This document shows positions 1 to 6,767 of a stretch of DNA of 20,348 nt, one piece after another. The notes beneath the pieces are model-generated. The model did not search any database and was not told the origin of the DNA. It worked only from the letters and a program-made list of their open reading frames with translations. Origin of the DNA: Bacillota bacterium (GTDB lineage Bacteria; Bacillota; Clostridia; Acetivibrionales; DSM-1351); assembly GCA_023417285.1 (NCBI GenBank), contig JAEZFR010000339.1:1-20348 (forward strand), given 5' to 3'. Every line of letters begins with the position of its first letter. Position 1 is the first letter of the stretch. Made by a program: the position numbers and the translations under genes.

Positions 1-770
1 ATACCGTAATTAGCAGATATTGTACCTCTTGTCATTGTGAATTTCGTGCCCTTTGTTATAATACTTGTGCCCCAACCTGTATTATTAATTTCGCCACCGC
101 TCATGATAAATTCACCCTGCTCTGAATACATGGTATATGACCCACTGCCAGTAATTGTTCCGCCACTAATGTTTATTGACGCTTTTGAAGCAGAAACAGC
201 TAAAGTCGTTGTGTTGGTAATTGTACCTCCTGAGATGGATAGCTTACAATCCCTAGCGTTTATCGTATAGAAGCTTATGGCTGAGAAGTTACCATTTTCA
301 ACGGATAATTCACCTGCCTTACCCGAGAATATTCCGCCGTAGGTTGTGGCTGTATTGCTATAGGTACCATTTTTTACAATAAGCTTGCCATAGTTCATGA
401 CAATATTAGAATAGTTTCCATCTAGCTTGATGTTACCACCTTGTAGTGTCAGAGTTCCATTGCTGGTAACCTTAAACAGTGTACTTATGGAATTAATAGA
501 TGTACCTATGCCTTTGTGATAAATGGTATAGTTATTAAGATCCAATGTAATAGTCTTGTCTACGTTGATAGTATTTAATAGTCCGGTTTGGGTAGTAATA
601 TCACCCGCTAGTTGAACTGTATCACCGCTTTGTGCTCTATTAATAGCGTCCTGCAAGCCCTGCAACGTGTTAGCTGTGGGCGTGATTGTGCTTGCTGCAA
701 ATACCAAAGTAGGTAGCATGGCAAACAGCATACATAACACTAGCATAAAACTAAAAATCGATTTTTTCAT
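1..770 (-). CDS. Secreted beta-helix/adhesin-like protein, partial (C-terminus outside window)
   Basis: The frame is open from an ATG at 770 to the left edge, giving 256 codons with no stop. The ATG follows a GGGAG ribosome binding site. Residues 1-25 form a Sec signal peptide: MKK, a hydrophobic stretch, then a VFA-A cleavage site. The rest is rich in Gly, Ser, Thr, Asn and Ile, with short recurring strands such as ISGGTIT, ISGGTITGSG and MSGGEINNTG. That pattern is typical of right-handed parallel beta-helix proteins on clostridial surfaces. It opens with a segment (LQDAINRAQSGDTVQLAGDI) resembling the first turn of pectate-lyase-like repeats. I see no catalytic motif, so surface adhesin or carbohydrate-binding protein is an inference. 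It lies 152 bp downstream of the small Cys-rich gene on the same strand with no obvious terminator between them, so the two may be co-transcribed. Confidence 0.8.
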   Translation of the reverse strand, partial: MKKSIFSFMLVLCMLFAMLPTLVFAASTITPTANTLQGLQDAINRAQSGDTVQLAGDITTQTGLLNTINVDKTITLDLNNYTIYHKGIGTSINSISTLFKVTSNGTLTLQGGNIKLDGNYSNIVMNYGKLIVKNGTYSNTATTYGGIFSGKAGELSVENGNFSAISFYTINARDCKLSISGGTITNTTTLAVSASKASINISGGTITGSGSYTMYSEQGEFIMSGGEINNTGWGTSIITKGTKFTMTRGTISANYG

Positions 771-922
771 ATGACTCTCCCTCTATATGTTCTATGTCTA
801 ATTCTCACTTAATTATTGCTTTAATTTTATCTTGTAGTATTTCTTGCTCTTATTTCCTTATCATTGTCCTGCACTTATTTGGTACTCTAACTTTCTTATC
901 TTGTGCTGCTTTATTACATGCT

Positions 923-1267
923 CTAATCCAGAATCTTCTTGGGCCAATAGCAAACCCCCACCTCCAATGCACGTGGCTTATCCAAATGAAAATCCGCATG
1001 TCTGCAATACCAACACTCCTTCGCCTCTGGACTTTGTCCTATCCTAGGAATAAAGGCAGGACAGTATTGTTTAGGCCAGACATTGCCTAGTGCATTAGGA
1101 GCACTTAGTGCTTTATTTATTTGATCTTGGTTTGAATGCTTGTCTGATTGCTGATTAGGCAGATTATTTGGCGGTTGACTTGATTGCTGATTAGGCTGAT
1201 GACTTTGTTGATGATTAGGCTGATGACTTTGTTGATGATTAGGCTGTCTGTTTGTCTGTTCCGTCAT
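923..1267 (-). CDS. Small protein with Gln/Asn/His/Pro octapeptide repeat and four-Cys domain
   Basis: Product not recognised. I chose the ATG at 1267 (114 residues) because an AGGAGGT ribosome binding site sits 8 bases upstream. The longer reading up to 1357 would run through a terminator-like hairpin. Residues 7-47 are low complexity, built on the unit HQPNHQQS and dominated by Q, N, H, P and S. The C-terminal 50 residues look folded and carry four cysteines, C69, C85, C88 and C106, with CWYC at 85-88 and histidines at 90 and 94. This suggests a zinc- or metal-binding knuckle, but that is an inference. There is no signal peptide or membrane segment. It lies between the AgrC-like kinase (upstream) and the beta-helix surface gene (downstream), all on one strand, so it may be a target of that two-component system. 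Confidence 0.7.
   Translation of the reverse strand: MTEQTNRQPNHQQSHQPNHQQSHQPNQQSSQPPNNLPNQQSDKHSNQDQINKALSAPNALGNVWPKQYCPAFIPRIGQSPEAKECWYCRHADFHLDKPRALEVGVCYWPKKILD
1186..1246. repeat. 24-bp in-frame tandem repeat (about 2.5 copies)
   Basis: Copies at 1186-1209 and 1210-1233 differ at one base near the start, and a partial third copy runs 1234-1246. A degenerate relative begins near 1150. Since 24 is a multiple of three, each unit encodes eight residues (HQPNHQQS type) of the small Cys-rich protein. Copy number probably varies by slippage without breaking the frame. Confidence 0.85.
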
Positions 1268-1305
1268 GTTGATTACCTCCTTTTTACAGTTCATCAAAAG
1301 AATAC

Positions 1306-1355
1306 AACAAAAAAAGCTCAGGCGACCCAATGTGACATAAAAGGGTTGCCTGAGC
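1306..1355 (-). terminator. Strong hairpin with T-tract between kinase gene and small Cys gene
   Basis: A 13-bp stem pairs 1316-1328 with 1343-1355, including one G-T pair, around a 14-base loop. Read on the minus strand it is followed by seven T residues, the form of a Rho-independent terminator. It lies 116 bp after the kinase stop and about 40 bp before the small gene's ribosome binding site. It could end the regulator operon or act as an attenuator in the small gene's leader. Confidence 0.75.
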
Positions 1356-1470
1356 ACAAAATGTTCCTATTTTCTACAAAAAAGCCTTAACAAGATACAC
1401 CACTTGTTTTTAATAAAGTTTATTATTATAAACTGCTGATGATTAACTTGCAGTATAAAACCTAAAATTC
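1356..1470. other. Spacer after sensor kinase with small inverted repeats
   Basis: No gene is visible. Two short inverted repeats occur: AACAAG/CTTGTT near 1388-1410 and AGTTTAT/ATAAACT near 1418-1435. Neither has a convincing T-tract in the direction of the kinase gene. The region could carry the promoter or an operator of the small Cys gene, but I see no clear -35/-10 pair. Confidence 0.3.
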
Positions 1471-2757
1471 TTAACAAAGTAGTCTTACATTAAAAATATT
1501 ATTTTCAATACTATATATAATCTCACCCTGATAACGCTCTACAAAGGATAGAATACTCTTAGTACCAATACCATGCCCCTTCTCTTCGGAGGCAGGATGG
1601 TTGTCTTCATCAAGAAGCACATTACCTCTGTAAGGGTTTTGTATTTCAATAATGAGCTGTCCCTCACATAGTACCGTCATATCAATGTAGCGTTTTTCAG
1701 TTTCCTGTAAAGCGGAACAGGCATTTATTGCATTTTCCATAAGATTTGACAGTACCATTGAAAGCTCCAGTGAATCTACTACTGGATTTAAAGGAATTGT
1801 AGCATGGATATTACAGGTGATATTCTGCCTTTGTGCCAAGGCTGAGTAATAGCCTATTGCGGCATTGGCAGATGGATTCTCACAATGCAGTTTTTTCATT
1901 ACATTTGGTGTAAACGACTGTTGCTGCTTTAGCATAACTACTGCTTGATTAATATCGCCTTGCTCAAGAAGGTCAAGCAAAGTATTATTGAAGTGCTTAC
2001 GGTCATGATTTACAATACTCATTTGTCGTGCAGATTCACCCATCAGTGTCAGTTGTTTTTCCATAGACTGCGCAGCTTGCTGTAATAGATGCTGGTTGCT
2101 CTGAAGCTTGAGGTTGTCCTCACGCACCTCATAATGGCGTGTTACTGAATGCAGAGAATGCATTATGGTTATATAAATGGTAGCACCAAGAGCAACTAAG
2201 AGCATTAGCGGCAATGCATCTTGGGATAGCTTCTCTCTAATTTCCCCGCCTAGAATATAAGTATTAAAATTCAGACAAAGCACAAGTGTAGGTAAAAAAT
2301 ATATATACCAGTTATCTGCAACTTTGCGATAAAGAGGTTCAAGCACCTTGCGAAATAGTAATATGATTGCCCCAAATAACAAAAAGCGTAACACCGTATT
2401 AGCATAGATAGGGTATGGCAGATAATCTGCGAAAAAATAGCTTAAAAAAACTATTGCAATATAAATGTTAAACATGGTAAAAAAACTAAAGCACCATTGC
2501 ATTACCTTATTGGAAAATAGAGGTTTTAGCGCTACTCCAATAAACAGTAGCATCACAACATCAACCCATACTACTGCAGAATAGTTTTTGCTTAGGTAAA
2601 AGTAGACATTACCACCGATGTTTATGGTTAAAATAAGTGTTGTGGCTAATATATAAATCCATTTATTCTTATATTTTGGCCGTGTCAGGGTCGCTAGTAG
2701 CAGTATCAGCATTACGTCTGTGACAAATGCACGCAATAAATCGGGAAAGATGTTCAT
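1471..2757 (-). CDS. AgrC-like GHKL sensor histidine kinase
   Basis: This is a membrane sensor kinase of 428 residues that would phosphorylate the adjacent LytTR regulator. Residues 1-205 hold about six hydrophobic segments, as in AgrC-type (HPK10) kinases. A coiled linker follows at about 206-245. The phospho-acceptor region is NHDRKHF at 250-256, with H251 the likely phosphorylated histidine. The ATPase domain has an N-box (SNLMENAIN, about 337-345) and a G-box (GHGIGTKS, 394-401). The start codon directly follows the regulator's stop codon (TAG then ATG), so translation is probably coupled. AgrC-like kinases usually sense cyclic peptides, but no agrB or agrD is present in this window, so the ligand is unknown. 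Confidence 0.88.
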   Translation of the reverse strand: MNIFPDLLRAFVTDVMLILLLATLTRPKYKNKWIYILATTLILTINIGGNVYFYLSKNYSAVVWVDVVMLLFIGVALKPLFSNKVMQWCFSFFTMFNIYIAIVFLSYFFADYLPYPIYANTVLRFLLFGAIILLFRKVLEPLYRKVADNWYIYFLPTLVLCLNFNTYILGGEIREKLSQDALPLMLLVALGATIYITIMHSLHSVTRHYEVREDNLKLQSNQHLLQQAAQSMEKQLTLMGESARQMSIVNHDRKHFNNTLLDLLEQGDINQAVVMLKQQQSFTPNVMKKLHCENPSANAAIGYYSALAQRQNITCNIHATIPLNPVVDSLELSMVLSNLMENAINACSALQETEKRYIDMTVLCEGQLIIEIQNPYRGNVLLDEDNHPASEEKGHGIGTKSILSFVERYQGEIIYSIENNIFNVRLLC

Positions 2758-3489
2758 CTAACGCACCTCTCTTTTTAGTCGATAGTTGATGTATGCATCC
2801 CGTACAGAAGTATATTGCTTTTTGGAAACAGGCACAGTTATTCCGCCTTGTAAAACAAATTGCTCTCTGGTAAGCTTTTCAGCATAGCGCATATTTACAG
2901 CAAAGGAAACATGCGGTTGCACAAAGTCCTCACCACCTAATAGCGGTGCTATTTGCTGAGAGAAACTCTGTCTGCTGGGTTGTCCATGTATGACTTCACC
3001 GCCTAGTAGGGTATATCTAACGCCTCTATCTATGTAGTCACAGCATAGTATTTTCCGCTTTAGCACTGTGCAAACGGCTTCCCTGGTTTTAATAGTAATA
3101 GTCTCGTCTTGTAGCTCAATTTTTGATAGTGCGAGCTTTAGTGTATCCCTAAACGACTGTTTGTCCACTGGCTTTACCAAGAAGTTGATAGGGTTTGCAG
3201 CGAAGGATTGTAGTGCAAGGTGCTCTTCGGTGGTAACATAGATAATCTGAGCTCCTTTATCGAAAAGGCGAATTCCTTTACCAAGCGAAATACCGTCCAC
3301 CATGGGCATAACAATGTCCAATATGTATAAATGAAACTGTTTTCTGTCACAAACAGAAAGCAACGTGTCAGGATGCGAAAACTCTATAATATCAGCGATT
3401 ATTCCATTGCTTTTTATGTACTCATATGTCAGTTCCAAAAGTGTAGCAAGTTCTTTTGGATTATCGTCACAAATTGCTATTTGAAGCAT
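2758..3489 (-). CDS. LytTR-family response regulator (AgrA-like)
   Basis: This DNA-binding response regulator is the partner of the adjacent kinase. I chose the ATG at 3489 (243 residues) because GAGGTG lies 6 bases upstream and the product then begins MLQIAICDDN, the usual first strand of a receiver domain. An in-frame extension to 3537 would add 16 AT-encoded residues and overlap the ribosome binding site. The receiver has D8/D9, phospho-acceptor D58 (YILDIVMP) and the conserved Lys in LVKPVDK. Residues from about 130 to 243 form a LytTR domain, ending in a VSKKQY segment typical of AgrA/LytR proteins. The stop abuts the kinase start, giving a two-gene operon. Confidence 0.88.
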   Translation of the reverse strand: MLQIAICDDNPKELATLLELTYEYIKSNGIIADIIEFSHPDTLLSVCDRKQFHLYILDIVMPMVDGISLGKGIRLFDKGAQIIYVTTEEHLALQSFAANPINFLVKPVDKQSFRDTLKLALSKIELQDETITIKTREAVCTVLKRKILCCDYIDRGVRYTLLGGEVIHGQPSRQSFSQQIAPLLGGEDFVQPHVSFAVNMRYAEKLTREQFVLQGGITVPVSKKQYTSVRDAYINYRLKREVR

Positions 3490-3600
3490 TGTGTTCACCT
3501 CGGCTATATATAAAATATATATAACAAATTTTATCACAAAATAGTATTATTTGTAAAAGTATATATAATCAAGTCGTGTAATTTATTTTGGTAGAGATAA
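3490..3600 (-). promoter_or_regulatory. AT-rich promoter region of the regulator/kinase operon
   Basis: Several overlapping sigma-A-like pairs are present on the minus strand, for example TTGATT-17-TAATAC and TTTACA-18-TAAAAT. The strongly AT-rich, TATA-repeat sequence just before the ribosome binding site makes it hard to choose one. The region is the likely promoter, but the exact start is unresolved. Confidence 0.35.
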
Positions 3601-3629
3601 GAAAACGTTGTGACCGAAATCACAACGTT
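3598..3629 (-). terminator. Candidate terminator of the satP-like gene
   Basis: A perfect 10-bp stem pairs 3604-3613 with 3620-3629 around a 6-base loop. On the minus strand it is followed by a T-rich run (TTCTTATCT). It lies 65 bp beyond the transporter's stop codon. The T-tract is interrupted, so termination may be partial. Confidence 0.5.
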
Positions 3630-3693
3630 CGTCTAATTTTAAACCTACTCAAAATGCTGCAGACTAAAGTATACAAAACTTTATGTTTAATAA

Positions 3694-4308
3694 TTATTTT
3701 CGAAGTATACCAAAAGGCTTTCCATTTGGTATAACGACTTTTCCGATGTGAGCATTAAAAACTGCAGCAGCTGAGCCATAAAAAGACAACACTGCAATCA
3801 TAAGTTCAGAGTAGGCAGCTAGCTTATGTGTAAATTCTTCCATTATTCCAAAGCTGCTCAATGATAGCCCGATAAATAGCAAATCAATCATTACAAAGAT
3901 AAAAAACAATACTTTGTTAGTCTCAGTTGCCAGAACCGTCATAAATAATGAAAATACTAAATATCCAACAAATGCGATACCAAGTTGCTTTTCGTCTACA
4001 GTGGATGCAAGTTTTTCTCCAAAGAAGCCAAGCTTAATAAGCCATGAAAAAGCCACTCCAAACCAGAATAAGCCAAAGCCTCCAAAGGCGGTAGTGCCAA
4101 AAACATTATTTCGTTTAGCGTCACCGATACAGGCAAATAGCTGAGCTAAGCCACCTAAAAATAAAGCCCAAGGAATTACAAATGATAAGCCATCTGTCCA
4201 ACCAAGCTTTTGAGATGATGCAACAAGTGTTACCATAGCTAGTCCAAAAAGACCAAGAGCAGAAGGGTCTGCAAAAACTGTTTTAATTTCTTGTGGTTTT
4301 TCGTTCAT
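3694..4308 (-). CDS. satP: Acetate/succinate transporter, GPR1/FUN34/YaaH (SatP) family
   Basis: This is a 204-residue inner-membrane transporter for acetate or succinate, the usual length for the AceTr family. About six hydrophobic helices are visible. The N-terminal signature ADPSALGLFGLA (13-24) matches the family's NPAPLGL-type motif with Asp-Pro-Ser in place of Asn-Pro-Ala. Downstream it keeps the Gly-rich helices GTTAFGGFGLFWFG and the polar helix ETNKVLFFIF. The ATG follows AGGAGA at 8 bases. It sits alone between the tRNA-Leu terminator and its own candidate terminator, so it is probably a single-gene unit. The family is clear, but the substrate is inferred. Confidence 0.85.
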   Translation of the reverse strand: MNEKPQEIKTVFADPSALGLFGLAMVTLVASSQKLGWTDGLSFVIPWALFLGGLAQLFACIGDAKRNNVFGTTAFGGFGLFWFGVAFSWLIKLGFFGEKLASTVDEKQLGIAFVGYLVFSLFMTVLATETNKVLFFIFVMIDLLFIGLSLSSFGIMEEFTHKLAAYSELMIAVLSFYGSAAAVFNAHIGKVVIPNGKPFGILRK

Positions 4309-4348
4309 CGATAGATTCTCCTAATATGATAGTGTATTTTCTGCAAAT

Positions 4349-4384
4349 AAAAAACTCCATTGTATTTAAACAATGGAGTTTTTT
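4349..4384 (-). terminator. Intrinsic terminator of tRNA-Leu
   Basis: An 8-bp GC-containing core (4355-4362 with 4371-4378) is extended by six A-T pairs on each side, with an 8-base loop. On the minus strand it ends in six T residues and lies 5 bases after the tRNA CCA. The symmetrical A/T flanks could also let it stop plus-strand transcripts. Confidence 0.9.
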
Positions 4385-4388
4385 ATTT

Positions 4389-4471
4389 TGGTGCGATCGA
4401 TGGGACTTGAACCCATACGGTCTCCCACACGCCCCTCAAACGTGCGCGTCTGCCAGTTCCGCCACGATCGC
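4389..4471 (-). tRNA. tRNA-Leu (anticodon GAG), CCA encoded
   Basis: The minus strand folds as a class II tRNA. The 7-bp acceptor stem GCGATCG/CGATCGC pairs 4465-4471 with 4393-4399. The anticodon stem is CACGT/GCGTG with loop TTGAGGG, giving anticodon GAG with U33 and G37. A long variable arm and a T-arm (ATGGG, TTCAAGT, CCCAT) follow, then discriminator A and an encoded CCA. GAG reads the Leu codons CUC and CUU. It has its own promoter and terminator. Confidence 0.95.
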
Positions 4472-4481
4472 ATATGCCTTG

Positions 4482-4541
4482 TTGCTGAAGCCCTGCCGCA
4501 TCAGCAAGTATGATTATACTAGCATATTTAGTATGTGTCAA
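4482..4541 (-). promoter_or_regulatory. Consensus sigma-A promoter and leader hairpin of tRNA-Leu
   Basis: On the minus strand TTGACA (4536-4541) and TATAAT (4513-4518) are perfect consensus hexamers separated by exactly 17 bases. The predicted start near 4506 leaves a leader of about 35 bases. A 7-bp inverted repeat, TTGCTGA/TCAGCAA (4482-4488 with 4501-4507), occupies most of that leader. Confidence 0.9.
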
Positions 4542-4619
4542 TATAATATTTTAATTTTTTTATATAATTTACTGCCAAATTTTAACTACATTTTATACCA
4601 TAATTATACTCATTTTAAA

Positions 4620-4730
4620 TATAGGTAGATACTATTCTATATAAACGCCGGCTGCATAGACACTCATTCGGTATAGACGCCGGTCCTGCATAGACCCTCA
4701 ATCAATAACATATATTTATACCCTCATGGC
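4620..4730. repeat. Imperfect tandem repeats in the 3' region of ligA
   Basis: Two units of about 28-31 bases occur at 4640-4667 and 4672-4702, sharing the cores ACGCCGG and TGCATAGAC. Next to them, 4708-4726 carries ATTTATACCCTCA, which resembles the 24-bp repeat unit found after topB (ATTTATACCTCCA). No gene or terminator is seen here. The whole 4472-4723 interval otherwise holds only the tRNA promoter. Confidence 0.6.
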
Positions 4731-6694
4731 CTCTTACCTTCTTTTACCCAGTCATAGAATTCCTTCTCAGTAATAATCTGAACTCCTAGTTCCTTGGCCT
4801 TTTTGTTCTTTGAGGAACCGGAAAGGTTATCATTATTTATAAGGTAATTAGTTTTTGAAGTAACAGAGGATGTAACCTTTCCACCCTTAGCTTCAATGGT
4901 CTCCTTTACCTCGTCTCTATTCTTATAGATTTCAACAGAGCCGGTAATAGCAAAGTTAATGTTTTCTAAAATCTGAGCCTCTTCGCTAACAGCAACCTCT
5001 TCTAGCTGTATCTCTCCTAAAATGTCTAAAACCATCTGCTGGTTTTCTTCTTTTTTGAAGAAATCTACAAAAGAATTAGCCATTATATCACCAATACCAT
5101 TTATATCAACAAGCTGTTCATAACGAGCATTACTTATTTGCTGCCAATCAAAATTGAAATTCTTACATATTAGTTTTGCGTTTGACAAGCCAACATTAGG
5201 TATTCCTAAGCTATACAGGAGTCTTATAACGCTTGTTTTACGGGCTTTTTCAACCGATGCAACAAGATTATTAAAGGACTTCTCCCCAAAACCCTCCATT
5301 ACAACAATCTCCTGCTTTTTGTCATCTATTCTGAATATGTCAGCCAGCTCCTTAACAATACCCTTTGAAATAAATTTTTCAATGGTTGCTTCCGAGAGTC
5401 CTTCAATATTCATAGCATCGCGACTGACAAAGTGGGTAAATAGCTTAAGATGTTTGGCTAAGCAATCATCATTTGTACAATAGAGGCATTTGACATCACT
5501 AACCTGCCTTAGCTCTGTTTCTCCCCCACATACCGGACATTTCTCAGGAATTTCAATATTGTTGCTCTTTGTATAGTTTTCAGATATTTGAGGTATTATC
5601 ATATTTGCTTTATAAACCCCTACAGTATCTCCTATACCTAGTTCAAGTCCTTGCATAATACTTATATTATGGAGACTGGCACGACTGACAGTAGTACCTT
5701 CTAACTCAACTGGTTCAAATATTGCAACGGGATTAATCAGTCCAGTCCTTGATGCACTCCATTCAATCTCAAGCAGCTTGGTTTCTTTCACCTCATCCTG
5801 CCATTTAAATGCGATAGCATCTCTTGGAAATTTAGAAGTTGCCCCTAATGACTGTCCATAATTTATATCATCATAAACAAGTACAAGACCGTCCGAAGGA
5901 AAATCATTTTGTTCAATTTGACTTGCAAACCAATCTATTTCTTCCTTAATGTTTTGAATATTAACTGCTTTGAAATGTACTACTTCAAAGCCCTGACTTT
6001 TTAGCCATTCCATTTGTTTGATTCGAGAGTTTTGAAAATCCACTCCGTCAGCGCTTACAACAGAAAATGCAAAGAAATGAACATTCCTCTGTGCAGTAAC
6101 CTTGTTATTAAGTTGTCTAACAGAACCACTACAAAGGTTGCGAGGATTTTTGTACTTAGCCTCTATGTCTTCAATATCGGCGTTTATCTTTTCGAAGTCA
6201 GAATAGCGTATTATGGCTTCCCCTCTAATTGTAAGTGTGCCCTTATAGCCTATACTAACAGGTAGATTTTTAAATACCTTTGCATTATTTGTGACAACCT
6301 CTCCTACCTCACCATTTCCTCTAGTAACAGCCTTTATGAGTCTCCCATCTGAATAGGTAAGTACTATGGTTAAGCCGTCAAGCTTCCAGGACAGCATGCC
6401 TCTTTGATTGCCCAACCATTCTTTTAGAGCATCAGCGTCCTTTGTCTTGTCTAAAGACAGCATGGGCTTCTCATGTTGCTCTTTTGGAAGTGTAGATAAT
6501 ACCTCATAGCCGACATTTATAGATGGGCTGTTTGCGAGTACTATTCCAGTTTGCCTTTCAAGCTGTTGCAATTCGTCGTACAGCTTGTCATACTCAAAAT
6601 TGGACATTATTTCTCTATCTTCCTGATAATATGCCTTCGCGGCATTATTTAGCTGCTCTATCTTGTCTTTCATTTGTTCTAGCAGGTCACTCAT
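4724..6694 (-). CDS. ligA: NAD-dependent DNA ligase LigA
   Basis: This enzyme seals nicks in duplex DNA in replication and repair, using NAD+. I chose the ATG at 6694 (656 residues) because GGAGG lies 8 bases upstream; an upstream in-frame ATG would add 11 residues. Domain order is an Ia-type N-terminus (YYQEDREIMSNFEYDKLYDEL, 22-42), an adenylation domain with nucleophile K104 in KLDG and the RGEA motif, and an OB fold with SRASLHN (337-343). A zinc knuckle follows (C386, C389, C406, C411), then helix-hairpin-helix repeats and a BRCT domain over the last 80 residues. Oddities are TRGNG where TRGDG is usual, an extra C403 in the zinc region, and general divergence. All functional elements are present, so it is probably active. 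It has its own candidate promoter within an inverted repeat. Confidence 0.93.
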   Translation of the reverse strand: MSDLLEQMKDKIEQLNNAAKAYYQEDREIMSNFEYDKLYDELQQLERQTGIVLANSPSINVGYEVLSTLPKEQHEKPMLSLDKTKDADALKEWLGNQRGMLSWKLDGLTIVLTYSDGRLIKAVTRGNGEVGEVVTNNAKVFKNLPVSIGYKGTLTIRGEAIIRYSDFEKINADIEDIEAKYKNPRNLCSGSVRQLNNKVTAQRNVHFFAFSVVSADGVDFQNSRIKQMEWLKSQGFEVVHFKAVNIQNIKEEIDWFASQIEQNDFPSDGLVLVYDDINYGQSLGATSKFPRDAIAFKWQDEVKETKLLEIEWSASRTGLINPVAIFEPVELEGTTVSRASLHNISIMQGLELGIGDTVGVYKANMIIPQISENYTKSNNIEIPEKCPVCGGETELRQVSDVKCLYCTNDDCLAKHLKLFTHFVSRDAMNIEGLSEATIEKFISKGIVKELADIFRIDDKKQEIVVMEGFGEKSFNNLVASVEKARKTSVIRLLYSLGIPNVGLSNAKLICKNFNFDWQQISNARYEQLVDINGIGDIMANSFVDFFKKEENQQMVLDILGEIQLEEVAVSEEAQILENINFAITGSVEIYKNRDEVKETIEAKGGKVTSSVTSKTNYLINNDNLSGSSKNKKAKELGVQIITEKEFYDWVKEGKRP

Positions 6695-6714
6695 TTTACT
6701 TCCTCCAAAAATTG

Positions 6715-6758
6715 AAAATGGTTTCAAAAAAATTATAGCACATCTTTGAAACCATTTT
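6715..6758 (-). promoter_or_regulatory. Inverted repeat enclosing an extended -10 promoter upstream of ligA
   Basis: A perfect 14-bp inverted repeat (6715-6728 and 6745-6758) flanks 16 bases. On the minus strand the spacer contains TGCTATAAT, an extended -10 with TATAAT at 6732-6737, followed by a run of T. There is no strong -35 at 17 bases; TTACAA lies at 19. The amidase gene ends at 6768, so the same hairpin may also end the upstream transcript. Confidence 0.55.
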
Positions 6759-6767
6759 GTAAAAATT

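Noticed and set aside
794..1090. 98-codon plus-strand open frame
   Set aside because: It overlaps the small Cys gene in antisense, has no ribosome binding site, and its composition looks like the complement of the minus-strand sequence.
1186..1246. Tandem repeat as a CRISPR array
   Set aside because: The copies are contiguous with no spacers, lie inside a coding frame, and there are no cas genes.
923..1357. Longer 144-residue reading of the small Cys gene
   Set aside because: The extra 30 codons are made from a terminator-like hairpin and lack a ribosome binding site; the ATG at 1267 has an excellent one.
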